From Cyathus striatus (Eukaryota > Basidiomycota > Agaricomycetes > Agaricales > Nidulariaceae), in the NCBI GenBank assembly GCA_025738555.1, contig JAOVFP010000009.1, positions 2,294,001 to 2,358,000 on the forward strand: a stretch of 64,000 nt of DNA, given 5' to 3'. The notes beneath the pieces are model-generated. The model was not told where the DNA came from, ran no database searches, and worked only from the letters and a program-made list of their open reading frames with translations. Positions within the stretch are counted from its first letter, which is position 1. Each line of letters opens with the position of its first letter. Both the position numbers and the translations under genes were made by a program. Shown here piece after piece: positions 34,180 through 46,595 of the stretch.

Positions 34180-35480
34180 ATCTTGTTACGAGGAGAAGTG
34201 TAGATGTGAATCTGAGAAAATGCTACGAGCTGTAGATTGTGAAGATTGAGTGCGGAGTAGATATTTGAGGTAGAGAGCAAGTGTTTCAGAGGTATGCCTT
34301 CCGGGTAAGATAAATGGTAAGATTGAGCACGGTTGGGTAGTCGAGAGAGGCGTTCTGGGGTGGATTGAGGGCGAACGACAATGAAGAAAAGAGGAAAGAA
34401 AGAACAAGGAACATCTCCACTGGACACACAGCGCATATTTAACATGTCTTCAGAGCCTCGCCACAGTGGACACACAGAAAGATCAGATAAGAAGGTCGGA
34501 CGGTCGAGTCAACCAAAGGGGAGCTCCGCTCAGAGTCCGAGCCACGATAAACAAAGGTTGTGTGATTGTGTGGGCTTGTTGATTGGAAACGGTAATACAA
34601 CACAACATCAAAAACAATAAGGACCCACTGGGGCCAGGTCACTTGATGACGCTACTTTCATCCTCTCACAGCAATCCGAGACATCCAGACAGTGGCTCCC
34701 AGTGCGATCGTAAGGTGCGCCAAACATTGTGAATTTGATCCCCGAGTCCCGACGTAGAGTCTGAATTAGTCATCGGTCCCGGTTAACCGAGAACTTTTGC
34801 AGAACTGCTTTTAAACTACTTTGATACGAGATACTTACAGCACTAGACAACTATACTCACTGTGAACCCTGATCTGGTAGGTATTTATCCTGGTCACCGG
34901 CTTGCTGACTTTCAGTTTTATGCCAGAAACAGATAGATTTAGCTACTTAATATCGCATCAATGCATCACTTGTAATCCTGCATGTTTACAATTACAAGAC
35001 TCAATACCGAGTAAGTGCTTATCGGATTTCATCATCACGAAGATGCATTTATTCTAATGCCACCAGCCACGTATTAAGATATATTATGTACTTTCTTCCT
35101 CGCTTATAGACATCTTAGCCTGTTCTTTGCATTAAAGCATATCAACAATATTGTATACTATAATTCCTAGCGGCCTGCAGGGCAAACTTATTTATCGTGA
35201 TACCTCCCTGTTTGCTTCATATTCATTGATCTGTTCAACAGCTGCAGTGACCAGTGATTACCGTCCTCTCAACATCCGTACAGACGTAATCTCCACTCCT
35301 GGATATCTCCCAATGTCAAACACGCTCTAACCATAGGTCATCGACATCTTGCTCATGTTACTATATCTACCTCAACCAACGTATGCTATCGTCATCTATG
35401 TTCACTATGTTTATGTTCTCATGTTATACCGATAATAGTAGCTACGTTGGAAACGATGGGTTTAAACTTTATAAAGGGGT
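34180..35480. other. 5' flank of the modular gene, no supported gene
   Basis: About 1.3 kb upstream of the modular gene. Short open frames on both strands only. The sequence shifts to the AT-rich, CpG-poor composition near 35,480-35,520. Confidence 0.5.
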
Positions 35481-36191
35481 CTCTGGAGGACCATAGCTTA
35501 CAGTAACCACAGTTGTGATGTACTTATATTTATTCGTTACATGAGCTGGTTGAACGAGTTAAAAAGTTTTATTTCTATATACATAAACTTAAAACAGCAT
35601 CAACACACAGGTGACAGAATGAAATAGTAGGAGTAAGCACAATTATCACTGCTACACCATAGCCCTTTTCATTTTGAAGTTCAAAAGTTATATTTAGTTG
35701 TGTCTTGATCATAGAAGTTGCACCATATCTACTACACAACAACTTCTTCAAAAGAAAGTGATACACTTGTATTTATGTGGCATGATGATGTGACCAAAGG
35801 TGAACAATCCCAAAATCTAACTTTACATTTTCAGGTTCTTAAAATCAAACTCAATGACCATTGATGCATATGATTCATGAATGATTTCTGCAAAACTAAA
35901 ACCACATGAATATAAGCAATAAAATGAACTTCCAGGAAATTACAGGTGTTAAAAGTTATAGTGCTGATAGCTAGTATCTCAGTTAATATTATCTTATCCC
36001 AACAAGCTTATCTTATCTTATCAGGGAACTCCATAGTAGTACCTACTGGAAGGTTCTAGAGTACTGTACTCTTTTGTGTAAGTGACAGACTAGACAGATG
36101 TCTTGAAGTCACACTTAAACACTCTATGTCAGAGAAAAGATAGCACTCATATTACTAGTCTGGAATATACTAGCACAAGAGGAGGACTTTA

Positions 36192-36346
36192 CACTCACCC
36201 CCTGTTACATGTGGAATACACATGAATTCCACCTTTTCATGTGTACTACATTCCACCTCAAATGTATTCAAATCAGCAAATTTCCATTCAAATTTGTGAT
36301 TTTTGTACACATGAAGTACACATGTAGGGGTGAAATATTGAAATTC
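36192..36346. mobile_element. small hairpin element with CACT-type end (family C)
   Basis: TA then CACTCACCCCCTGTTACATG at the left. A related inverted end (ACATGTAGGGGTG) lies near 36,325-36,343, with palindromic TACACATGAA/TTCATGTGTA motifs inside. Ends approximate. Confidence 0.4.
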
Positions 36347-36969
36347 CACCTGGAATACATGTGAACTAGTTATACTTATACAGTACATACTGTAGTAGTA
36401 CTTGTAATACACTTGCCCATTACTATTATAATAAAAAGAAATGCTTTAGCATAATGACACAAAGGGGAATTGAACCATTGTAAGTTAGTAATATGTAAGT
36501 GCATTTTTCATACTATTACACAAGTGCATATGAACTTCAAGGCACTTTAAAGATGTACAAAAGTTGTAGATCTGAATTTTTGAATATCATGTAGTTATAA
36601 ATATAGTTATAGCTGTTACACCACAGAACCTTGTATTTATGTAGTATTCACAAGATTGGAGTGAACAATCTCAAAGCACCCTAAAGATGTCCAAAAAGTT
36701 ATAGATGTTAATTGAGATTTCCAATATGGATTGAAGTAAGTAGTCACATTTGTATGTAACCATTACACAATGGGAATTGCTGGCTGTGTCAGTGGCAACC
36801 TTGTTTGACTTTAAAAATTATTGTTCAGTGTATTATGTTGAGAGTGCTGTGGTTAAGCTCAACTCCATGAGCTGAGATTGGAGGGTTAAATTGAAATGAA
36901 ACATGTGTTTGTGGGAAAAATATATAGTCATGGGAATAATCATGTGAGTATCGAAAAGTGAACTGATTA

Positions 36970-39120
36970 TTCATCTGCAGAGAAACTAGTCTCAGCTACC
37001 CATCTGTTTGTGGTGATTTATCCTAAAAAGAACTTCCCACTGCAACTGTCTGGTATATCTCCAACAACTTTAGGAGGGGTGTGCATTCCATGATTATTGG
37101 GAATTCAGAAGGCCTTTTTGCACAAGTAAAGGCCTAGAAATATGCACATTATTTACCCAGTTTATGTTTATCCTGTTGTGTAATCACAGTTGTACCATCT
37201 GATACACATGTAAAAAAGAATACAACATACCTTAATTTAAACTTCTTTATGTCTCAACTTTGAGACACCAGTACTGGGTGTGTAGAGTGAGGAAACAGCA
37301 GGGAGGGGCTGAGTTCCCATGCCACCTCCCATAAAACACCAAGGGAATAAAAACAAATACACCTATTAAAACATGACTCCACCTCAGTACTGGTTTTTAC
37401 ACCCTTTAAACAAATAAATACATAATACTTTACCTTTTACAAATGGCGTTGTAGCCTAAACTTGCATATTCCGATGCCCAGAAGTGACTATATGACTATG
37501 ACAAAGTCAGCACAAGTTACAAATTATAGATCCAGAAGAGACATGGACTTACCAAGACCTTAAGCCAGACTCTGAGACATGAGATCAAAGACATGAGACC
37601 CGCGAGCCTGAGTAGCGAAGATGATGACGAGACAATGAAACAACAAGCCAGCGAGACAGAGAGGGAGAGTGCGAGAAGTGGGGAAAGGAAGAAAGAACAG
37701 AATGAGAACGAGTACCCCAACGGTCAGGAGTTCACGTGGAAGCGGGGAACTGACCTGTTAGGCCGAAGTAAATGAAATTGATACGAGCAGCTGGCACTGC
37801 CGCATCGGCTGATTACCCGATTAGGAAGGTAACTGATAAGATGCTCGAAACAAGTGCACGTTGCAGAATGGGAGCATACTGGGTTACACGCATGATTGGC
37901 TGACTGCCGCCTGGGTGCTGACAATGCATTACCTTACACATGGACCAGGGAAATACTGGAGAACAAATAAGATTTTATTACTATGCAATTTGTAAGTAAG
38001 TAGTGTAGAAAATGTATATAGTAGTGGAAGAGGGAAGAAATAAGGCAGGAACTGCCAGGCATTCTTCCCTCCCACTGACAGGGTGTGTAAAGACGAGAAT
38101 CAGATATAGTTATGAGACATTTTGATACCGAGAAATACATACTGCGATACTGAATTGAATCTGAACTTGACTTTGAATACTTTGACGCATGAACAAGAAT
38201 AGCCCGAGTTTAACTTGTTCTAATTTTAACTTGTTCTAAATTTGGATTTGATACAATTGCACCCCTCAAACTTACTGACTTTGCACCTCGGGATTTAAGT
38301 TGATTTATTATATTTGGGATTTATATTCTAAGTATTAACTAAACTCACTACTCTCATTGCGTGACTCAACACATCAAAACATGTTGCATCACCATCCACT
38401 GAATTCATCCATATTCCCATAGTTTTCTCAATTTATATCTTTATTTTCAGATAAATATCTTTAATCCATGCCATCTTACTATAATATTGTTCTGTACCCT
38501 CAAATTTATTAGTTATGTCCAGTCCTTACTTATATGTGCTTATTATTTTTGATGAGAATTTGAACTTTGAACACATTGAAATAACCCTGAATAAAGATTG
38601 TTTTCATCTTCTGTAGGTCTCTCACCTTTTTAGATCTTCACCAGAAGAGTCTCCCCTACAGAGGTTGTATTAAGTTTCCAGGGTCTATTAAAGCTCAGCA
38701 TGTTCTGTATCATTCAGTAAGTAAATTGTGCAAAGTGTGAGTCAAGATCATAGCTAAGAGCACTAAGAGCATGATGTAAATATATTTGTCAAATATAATG
38801 AGACAGAATAATGAAATATTGGAATATAGATAAATTCAGTGGATGATGGGTGGAGGTTCAAGGATGCAATGTGTTTTGATGGCACAACTGTGATTACAGA
38901 GCATGATGAACATGAACTGGGTAAATCACATGCATATTTCCAGCCCTTTACTTGTGCAAAAAGGCCTTCTGAATTCCCAATAATCATGGAATGCACACCC
39001 CTCATAAAGTCATTGGAGATATCCCAGATGGTTGTGGTGGGAAGTCCTTTTTAGGACAAATCACTGAAAATGGATGGGTAGCTGAGATTACAGAGAAACC
39101 TTGTCAAACAAGGTGATAGA
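36970..39120. mobile_element. element bounded by about 235-bp inverted repeats
   Basis: 36970-37205 and 38870-39120 are inverted copies. Both carry GGGTGTGCATTCCATGATT, then AGAAGGCCTTTTTGCACAAG, and extend outward through CAGCTACCCATC. It is embedded in the satellite-like sequence. The interior contains a CpG-richer segment (37590-37930) that reads as a short hydrophilic plus-strand frame (37593-37775), not recognised. No transposase seen. Confidence 0.6.
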
Positions 39121-42065
39121 CCCTTGCAAAACAAATTGATTAACTTTATTTATGCAGTATTTACATGAACTAGCAGGTAGAAAAATTCCAAAACCCACTT
39201 TTGTAGCAGTAACATGTGGGAGCATTAATTGATTCACAACAGCTACACCACATTGCCACCTGCTACACAAGACCCCCCTTTCTATCTTAAGTAATTTAGT
39301 AAATAGTAAGTGCACATGTTTATAATATTATGCAAGTGAGTTGAATACTTACATAAATGAACTTTAAGGCTGTTCAAAAAGTTATAAGTTTATAGTCACT
39401 CTAGTATCTAAGGATAGGTTGAAGTACAGTCCAAATTGAACACACTTATAGCCGTTACGACACAGACCCTTGTGAAGCAAATTGATACACTTGTTTTTAT
39501 GTCATATTTATAATATCAGAGTGAACAATCTGCATATATTAAAGGTGTTCAAAAGTTATAGACATCATATGATATGGGTTACAGGTCTGTGTAGTAACAC
39601 AAGTATAACCGTTACACAACAGACCCTTGTAAAGCAAATTTATGAACTCATATTTATCTGGTACTTACACAAGCAAGTAAGTAGAACAATTCCAAAAAGA
39701 CTAGCAACTGTTGTTTTTACAGAACATGTGGTAGTCTTAATTAATTCACAACAGCTACACCAAATTCCATTCCCAAGCATTCTGCATCAGCTACACAAGA
39801 GCCTCTTGCTATCTTTAGTAAGTTAGTATGTAATAAGTGCACTTTTTATACCATTATGCAAGTATATATGAACTTCATGGCACCTTAAAACATGTTCAAA
39901 AATTTATAAACCCAAGGCCCGTAAATGGGTTGAAGTATGGTTCAAATTTCAGTGATAAACACACTTATAATTATTACACCAACAAACCCTTGCAAAGCAA
40001 ATTGATACACTTGTATTTATCTAGTATTCAAAGAGAACAATCTATGTATGAATTTAGAGGCAGCTTAAAGATCTTCAAAAAATTATAGACATCCAATGAG
40101 TTTCTGGTATGGGTTGAAGGATTGGAATGAACAATATGAACTTCTAGGCTCCTGAAAAATGTCCAAAAGGTTTATACACTTTCACTAAACTAACAAATGG
40201 AGATGTGTTGAAGCTGGAGTACAGTCAGATTTGTATACAGCCATTACATCACAGACCCCTGCAAAGCAAATTCATAACCTTGTAGTTATGTAGTGTTTAC
40301 AAGACCAAAATGAATGATTCCAAAAATATTGAAGGAAATACCGATAATGCACAGAAGATGTGGTTGCATTAATTGATTAACAACAGCTACACCACATTCC
40401 CTCCCCAAGCATTCTGCACATTTTCCATTTAACCACCTCTTGAATTTTTTGTAGATGGAAATTATTGGTATGTGCAAATATATTTGCTACACACAAGCTC
40501 CTTTCTATCTGAAGTATCATACAAGTGCATATGGACGTCAAAGCACCCTAATGTGTTCAAAAATTTATAGATGTAGGAAACCGGAATCTCAAATGGGTTG
40601 AAGTACAGTTCAGATTGCAGTAATAAACACGCTTATAACCGTTACACCAACCAGACCCTTGTATTTATGTAGTATTTACAAGATTGGAGATGAACTTCTA
40701 GGCCCTGAAAAATGTTCAAAAGGTATATACATTCTTACCAGGCTACTGAATGGAGATGTGTTGAAGCTGAAGTACAGTCAGATTTGTATACAGCCATTAC
40801 ACCACAAATCCTTGCAAAGAAAATTCATAACACTATATTTATGTAGTATTTACGAGACTGGAGTGAATGATTCCAAAAATCTTTGCTCGAGAAGTGTATA
40901 GGACATGTGGTTGCATTAATTGATTCACAACAGCTACACCACATTATCTTCCTGAGTGTTCTGCACATTTTCCATTTAACCACCTCTTGAATTTTTCGTA
41001 AATGGAAAATTAGTGGTATGCACAGTTATTTTTACTACACATGAGCTCGTTTCTATCTGAAATATCATACAAGTGCATATGGACTTCAAAAATGTATAGA
41101 TTTACGGTAGTCCCCAATGAGTTGATGTACAGTTTAAATTGCAGTGATAAACACACTTATAACTGTTACAACATAGACCCTTGCAAAGCAAGTTGATACA
41201 CTTGTATTTATGTAGTATTTACAAGACTGGAGTGAACCTAGGCTCCTGAAAAATGTTCAAAAGGTATATATATTCTCACCAAGCTTACGAATGGAGATGT
41301 GTTGAAGCTGAAGTACAGTCAGATTTGTATACAGCTGTTGCACCACAGACCACTGCAAAGCAAATTGATAACCTTGTAGTTATATAGTATTTACAAGACT
41401 GAAGTGAACGATTCCAAAAATCTTTGCTGGACACAACGTGTACAGGACATGTGGTTGCATTAACAACAGCTACATCACATTATCTTCCCAAGCATTCTGC
41501 ACATTTTCCATTTAACCACCTCTTGACCTCTTGAATTTATTGTAAATGGAAAATTAGTGGTATGCACAGTTATATTTGCTACGCATGAGCTCCTTTCCAC
41601 CCGAAGTATCATACAAGTGCATATGAACTTCATGACACCTTAAACATGTTCAAAAATTTATAGATTTAAGTGATAAAAACCGGCAATGGGTTGAAGTACA
41701 GTTCAGATTGCAGTGATAAACACACTTATAACTGATATACCACAGACCCTTGCAAAGCAAATTGATACACTTGTATTTATGTAGTATTCGGAGTGAACAA
41801 TCTGCGTATGAACTTCAGGGTATCTTAAAGATGTTCAAAAAGTTATAGATATGCTATGGATAAGAGCTGAAGCGATGAAGTGCAGTTACTGAATTTGTAG
41901 TGATATAACCGATACACTACAGACCCTTGTAAAGCACATTGATAAACTTATATTTATGTAGTATTTAAAAGATCGAAGTGAACAATTCCAAAAATCTCAA
42001 CAGATATGATGAATAGGACGTGTGGTAGCATTAGATTCATATGTAACAGCTACACATCTCCTTCT
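39100..42065. repeat. higher-order tandem repeat, about 545-bp period
   Basis: Landmarks recur at a regular spacing. A CAGTCAGATTTGTATACAGC block ends near 40,240, 40,795 and 41,335. The AACAGCTACACCACATT block with the TTTTCCATTTAACCACCTC sequence recurs near 40,380, 40,930 and 41,470, with weaker copies near 39,755 and 42,050. Between them, a GCAAAGCAAATTGATACAC / TTATGTAGTATTTAC monomer occurs twice per unit. About five to six diverged units. No coding capacity. Confidence 0.8.
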
Positions 42066-42317
42066 CAAGCTTTCATTTAACCACTTTCCCAACTCGATGA
42101 TCCCTGTGTAAGGGTATCAAAAGCGTGAGACAGCCCACCCAAAATACCCACCCTAAGCTTACCTTGGTCCGAGGAATCAAGACGGCCATGAACGGGTGGA
42201 AGGGGCATGTTCCGTTGTTCGTTGACGCCGTCATCATCAGCTGAGCACCACGACCGCCCGCATTGTCACCGCGTCATTTATTGAGGTACAAAAGCGGTGT
42301 GGGGGTGTTGTGTTAAG

Positions 42318-45300
42318 ATGACGACTTGCTTTCGATATCGATCGTCGATTGGTTTTGGTCCAGTTCGAGTTGGCTCTTTGTCATCGTCGTCATCTTCCTT
42401 TCGTCTTCGTCTTCGTCCAAAGCTCGCAACTTCAAGTCTACAGCAGCAAAGAATAGGAAGAAGTTTATACACGTACACGGGCCAGTTGCGCAGTATGAAT
42501 ATTATAAACCCAAGTAGAGATTCGAGGGATTATGCGCCTATTTCTGATCATGGATTGTGCGTTTCTCTCCCTCTTTTTTGTGTTGGATGGGGTGCTGAGG
42601 GGGTGTAGGATTGGGAACTTGCGTACAGCGGCATTGATCAGTCTCGATGGATCCGGTATGTCTCTCCCGTCTCTCCCTTCTCTCCCTTCTCTCCACCCCA
42701 AAATGCTAACACCTATGGACAGTGGAATCATACTGCATACCCAACTTCGACTCTCCCTCTGTCTTTGCTCGGATCTTGGACAAGGATAAAGGCGGGCACT
42801 TTAGCATTACGCCTACGATTCCGTTTACGAGTAAACAGAATTATCTCCCGAGCACGAATATTTTGCAGACCAAGTTTATGAATGAACGGGGGTTGTTAGT
42901 GTTACTGGTGTGTTGATTGCTCTCTTTCTGCGTTGTTGTGCTCTCTCCTTCCCTTCGTTCGTTGCTTCACGCTCTAGTCTGCCCTCTTCCTCCTCTCTAC
43001 TACCCGTCTCCTTTGCGCTCTCCCTTCCCTTCCCCTTCCTCTACCAATCCACTTACCCGTATCTTTCTACCCCCCTCCCTCCCTTCTTCCCACCTCCTCC
43101 TCCCTCTTACCCCTCCCTCGTCCCGCCTATCACCGCACTCACTTCCTTCACCCACAGACTTCCTACCCCGCCCACCCCTGCACGCCCCATCATCAACAAC
43201 AAGCACGCCCCTGCTGCCCTGGCTAATCCGGCGCATCGAGTGCGTGCGCGGCTCGTTGCCTATCGTGGTTCAGTGTGCGCCTGGGTTCAATTATGCTCGG
43301 TATGTCCATCTCTCTCACACAAGCGCTCGAGTTCGCTTTGTGTCGTTCTTGGGGGTGCATTTGAGGCTTTGATGGTCAGATGAAGTCGAAGTCGTACGAG
43401 CGTGCCTTGTGGAAGTGCATAGAACCTTGACTGATAAAGATTACTTAGGGACGGACACGTAATGAGCATTGTGGAAGACGACTCAGTACCATTTGGAAAA
43501 CAGGATAAAGCAGTGTTTGAGAGTGCTAGTTTAAGTTTGGATTTGAGGTTCGTCTTTTCCCTCTTCCCCCTACCATCCCCCTCCTAAACTAACCCAAACA
43601 CAAAAGATACACCCTCGAGTCTCTATCCCTCGACACCCCAACCCCCACACTCACCCTCTCACCCCTCGACCTCGGAGAAAAAGGACACAAAGGCCTAGGC
43701 GTACAATGCGAATTGGAGCTTGAAGAAGGACAATGTGTAACTTTTGTCCTAAGGACACCGCCAACGGAATACACACGTGCCGCTCCCCTCCCTACATCCT
43801 CCTCCCCCCCCGCAGAATCCGCTTCTGCTTCAGCGAATGAAGATCCTGCGCCTGCACCCGCACCGGAAATGATAACCACCTCGTCGACGGGGATAACTCT
43901 CCCGGTACAAGCTCCCGAGGATGTTGAGAAGGGGGATATGCAAGCTAGGGCTCAGGCGGAACATAGTGCCGAAGCGAGAAGGGAGAGTGCGAGTATGGTT
44001 AGTGTGGGCGATGTGAGGATGTTGAGTGCGCTTCCGAGGGGGAGGGGGTTGGATGATCCTTTTTTGACTAAGGTTCGTGTTCGTGTTCGTGTTTTTTTTT
44101 GGGGGGGAGGGGGAGGGTGCGATGGACAGAGCGAGGAGGGAGAGGATACCAGCTCACTCCGCTCCGCTCGTCCAGCGAGAACTTCATCCCTTCGTGCTAA
44201 TACACGAAGAAAGGGAGTAATGAACACCTCCTTCCCTTGTTCTCACACCAACCTTTATACTTGTGCTAGCGCTGACTCCCCTCTCGCTTGCAGGAACTCA
44301 TTCACTCCTTACTCGAAACGACATCCCGGTACTGGTACGACTGGATCCGGCAGAGTACATATACAGGTTCTTGGAAAGAAGCAGTGCATAGGTCTGCGTT
44401 GGCGCTTAAGTTGTTGATTTATGAGCCTACTGGTGCCGTGCGTCTTCTTTCTTTCCTTCTCTCCTCCTCCCTTTCCTTCACTTCCCTTCCCTTCGCCTTT
44501 CACCCTCCCTCCTTCTTCCCTCCTTCTTTTGACTTTGACCAAGAATCGCTGACGACAACGACACGACAGGTCGTAGCTTCTCCAACATTCAGCCTCCCCG
44601 AATTCATAGGTGGAGTGAGAAATTGGGATTATCGAGCGAGTTGGATTCGCGATTCGAGTTTTACGCTGTATGCGCTGATTAGGCTTGGGTTCGTTGAGGA
44701 GGCTAATGGTTTGTTTCTGTTTTTTTTTTCTTGAGGGGGGCGGGGGGTACGCGCTATTGGTCTACCTGACTTCTCTGCCTTCTGCTACAATTGTGCGGCC
44801 TAGGAAAACGATGCTAGGTAGCTGCATCGAGATCCTCGTTCTGCTCGCTACCCGCCCTATCTTTTCATACTCGGTTTTGAATGCATGCTGACGCTTACCA
44901 TAGCTTACCTGGAATTCATCTTTGAACGCCTGAGGAATAAGAATCCGGATGGGAGTTTGAATATTATGTATACTATACATGGTACATTCTTCCTTCCTTC
45001 TCACCCACTTGCTCGTGCTTCTTGTATCCCTTCTTGCTATACACCTTTGGTTGCTTGTGCTACTCATGCTACTTCTCGTCGTCGTGTAACACTACCTCCC
45101 CGTACACGTTCACTGCCGCTTTCTATCCCCATCCCATTACAACGCTCTCTCCTCCATTCCTCTCCTTCCCTCGATCCACAACACACGCTGACAACTATTC
45201 ATAGGCGGCAAAGACTTCCCTGAACTCGAACTCACGCATCTCGATGGACATAAGGGATCGAAGCCTGTTCGGATTGGGAATGGGGCTATTGATCATATTC

Positions 45301-46453
45301 AACTTGTATGCTCTTCTCCATCTACCCCATACCTCGACTTCTCTTCCTTCAAATCACGGACGGAGCGTCCTCCGCGTCTGCTCTTCGTTCTTCTGTATCC
45401 CGAACTACAGCGCTGACACTTCCTAACAGGATATCTACGGCGAACTAATGGACTGTATATACCTCGGACAAAAGTTCGGTAAACCACTCGTACGTCCCCC
45501 CTCTTCCTGTTGTCACATAACACCGACACGTTCCTTAGAGCTACGACGACTGGGTCCTCGTGCGCGAGCTGGTCGACTTTGTCGTGGAGCACTACAACGA
45601 TCCCGATTTGAGCATTTGGGAGGTTAGGGATAAGATGAGGCATTTTACGTATTCGAAGGTTATGTTGTGGTATGTTCCGCCTTGCACAATCATCCTGCTT
45701 GCGCTGATGCACGTATAGGGTAGCAATAGACCGCGGCATACGTCTCGCGGACAAACGTTCCCTCCCCTGCCCGAACCGCTACAAATGGCTCTCGGCACGT
45801 GATGCACTCTACGAAGACATTATGCACAATGCTTGGAACGCCGAAGGCAAATTCTTCGGGCAGTCGTATGAAGATAAGGATGTCGTCGATGCTGCGGTGT
45901 TGATTATGCCTTTGGTGTTCTTTATGCAGGCTAGCGATCCGCGATTTGTTAGCACCCTCAAGCAGATCTTGAAGAGTCCGGAGAAGGGTGGGTTGACTTC
46001 CAATGTATGTCCTTTTGTTGTGTAGAGGGGAAGATGCTGATTGTGAGTAGAACTTGGTATATCGGTATGATACCAGCAAGTCGGAAGATGGTGTCGGAGG
46101 GGACGAGGGGACTTTCTGTCTTTGTACCCTGTGGTGCGTTGAGGCGCTTACGCGGGCCGGTGCTACGGACCGGGCGCTTTTGAGGCGGGGCGTTAACATG
46201 TTCGAGGTTTGTCTTTTTTCTCTTTCGTGATACAACCAGCTGACGGGAGTAGGACTTTTTACTGTATCTTAACCACGTCGGACTGTGCACCGAGGAGATT
46301 TCAGCTGCCGGCGAAGGGCTGGGGAATGCTGTTCAAGGATTTACGTGAGTCCACTCTCTAGTCCATTCGGACATAGTCTTACAAGGTTTCAGACACGTCA
46401 CGCTTATTTCCGCGGCGTATAATCTGTCACGCACATTGCATAATGCTCCTTAG
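42318..46453 (+). CDS. GH15-family glucoamylase/trehalase-like protein, 809 residues
   Basis: A glycoside hydrolase family 15 protein of the type with a trehalase-like N-terminal domain. The substrate (alpha-glucan, trehalose or other) cannot be told from sequence. Sixteen exons: 42318-42556, 42609-42655, 42723-42911, 43158-43299, 43450-43547, 43607-44072, 44294-44437, 44570-44708, 44904-44981, 45205-45305, 45430-45490, 45539-45669, 45719-46004, 46051-46206, 46253-46344, 46393-46453. They total 2430 nt. The N-domain shows [27 protein letters not shown] and [10 protein letters not shown]. The catalytic (alpha/alpha)6 domain starts at [17 protein letters not shown], then [17 protein letters not shown] (about residue 455). 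The general-acid region is [13 protein letters not shown] (about 725). The end is [19 protein letters not shown]. Exon 6 adds a low-complexity Ser/Pro/Ala/Glu insert of about 95 residues. The exon 3 donor (GTTGAT) is weak but keeps frame. No signal peptide. It converges on the P450 gene 142 bp away. Confidence 0.9.
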
Positions 46454-46595
46454 AGCTTAGAATTACATTTGAACCCAATGGAAGGATGTACAAAGTTGAG
46501 CACAGTAGAGAATTCACGGATACCTAATTACCAGTCCTATTTAGAAAAACCAATCTTGTACTCGTATATTTATCGCACTGCATTCACGCATGGAC

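Larger units (their letters stand above)
35480..42065. other. CpG-poor, AT-rich repeat compartment B
   Basis: Almost no CG dinucleotides except in 37,590-37,930. Satellite-like monomers (CCTTGTATTTATGTAGTAT and neighbours) already appear near 35,750 and 36,630 and become a dense array from 39,100. No gene. Borders judged by composition. Confidence 0.75.

Noticed and set aside
42910..43383. Two overlapping plus-strand ORFs of 151-157 codons
   Set aside because: They cover the pyrimidine-rich intron 3 and exon 4 of the GH15 gene in mixed frames. Only the exon 4 part in the GH15 frame is real.
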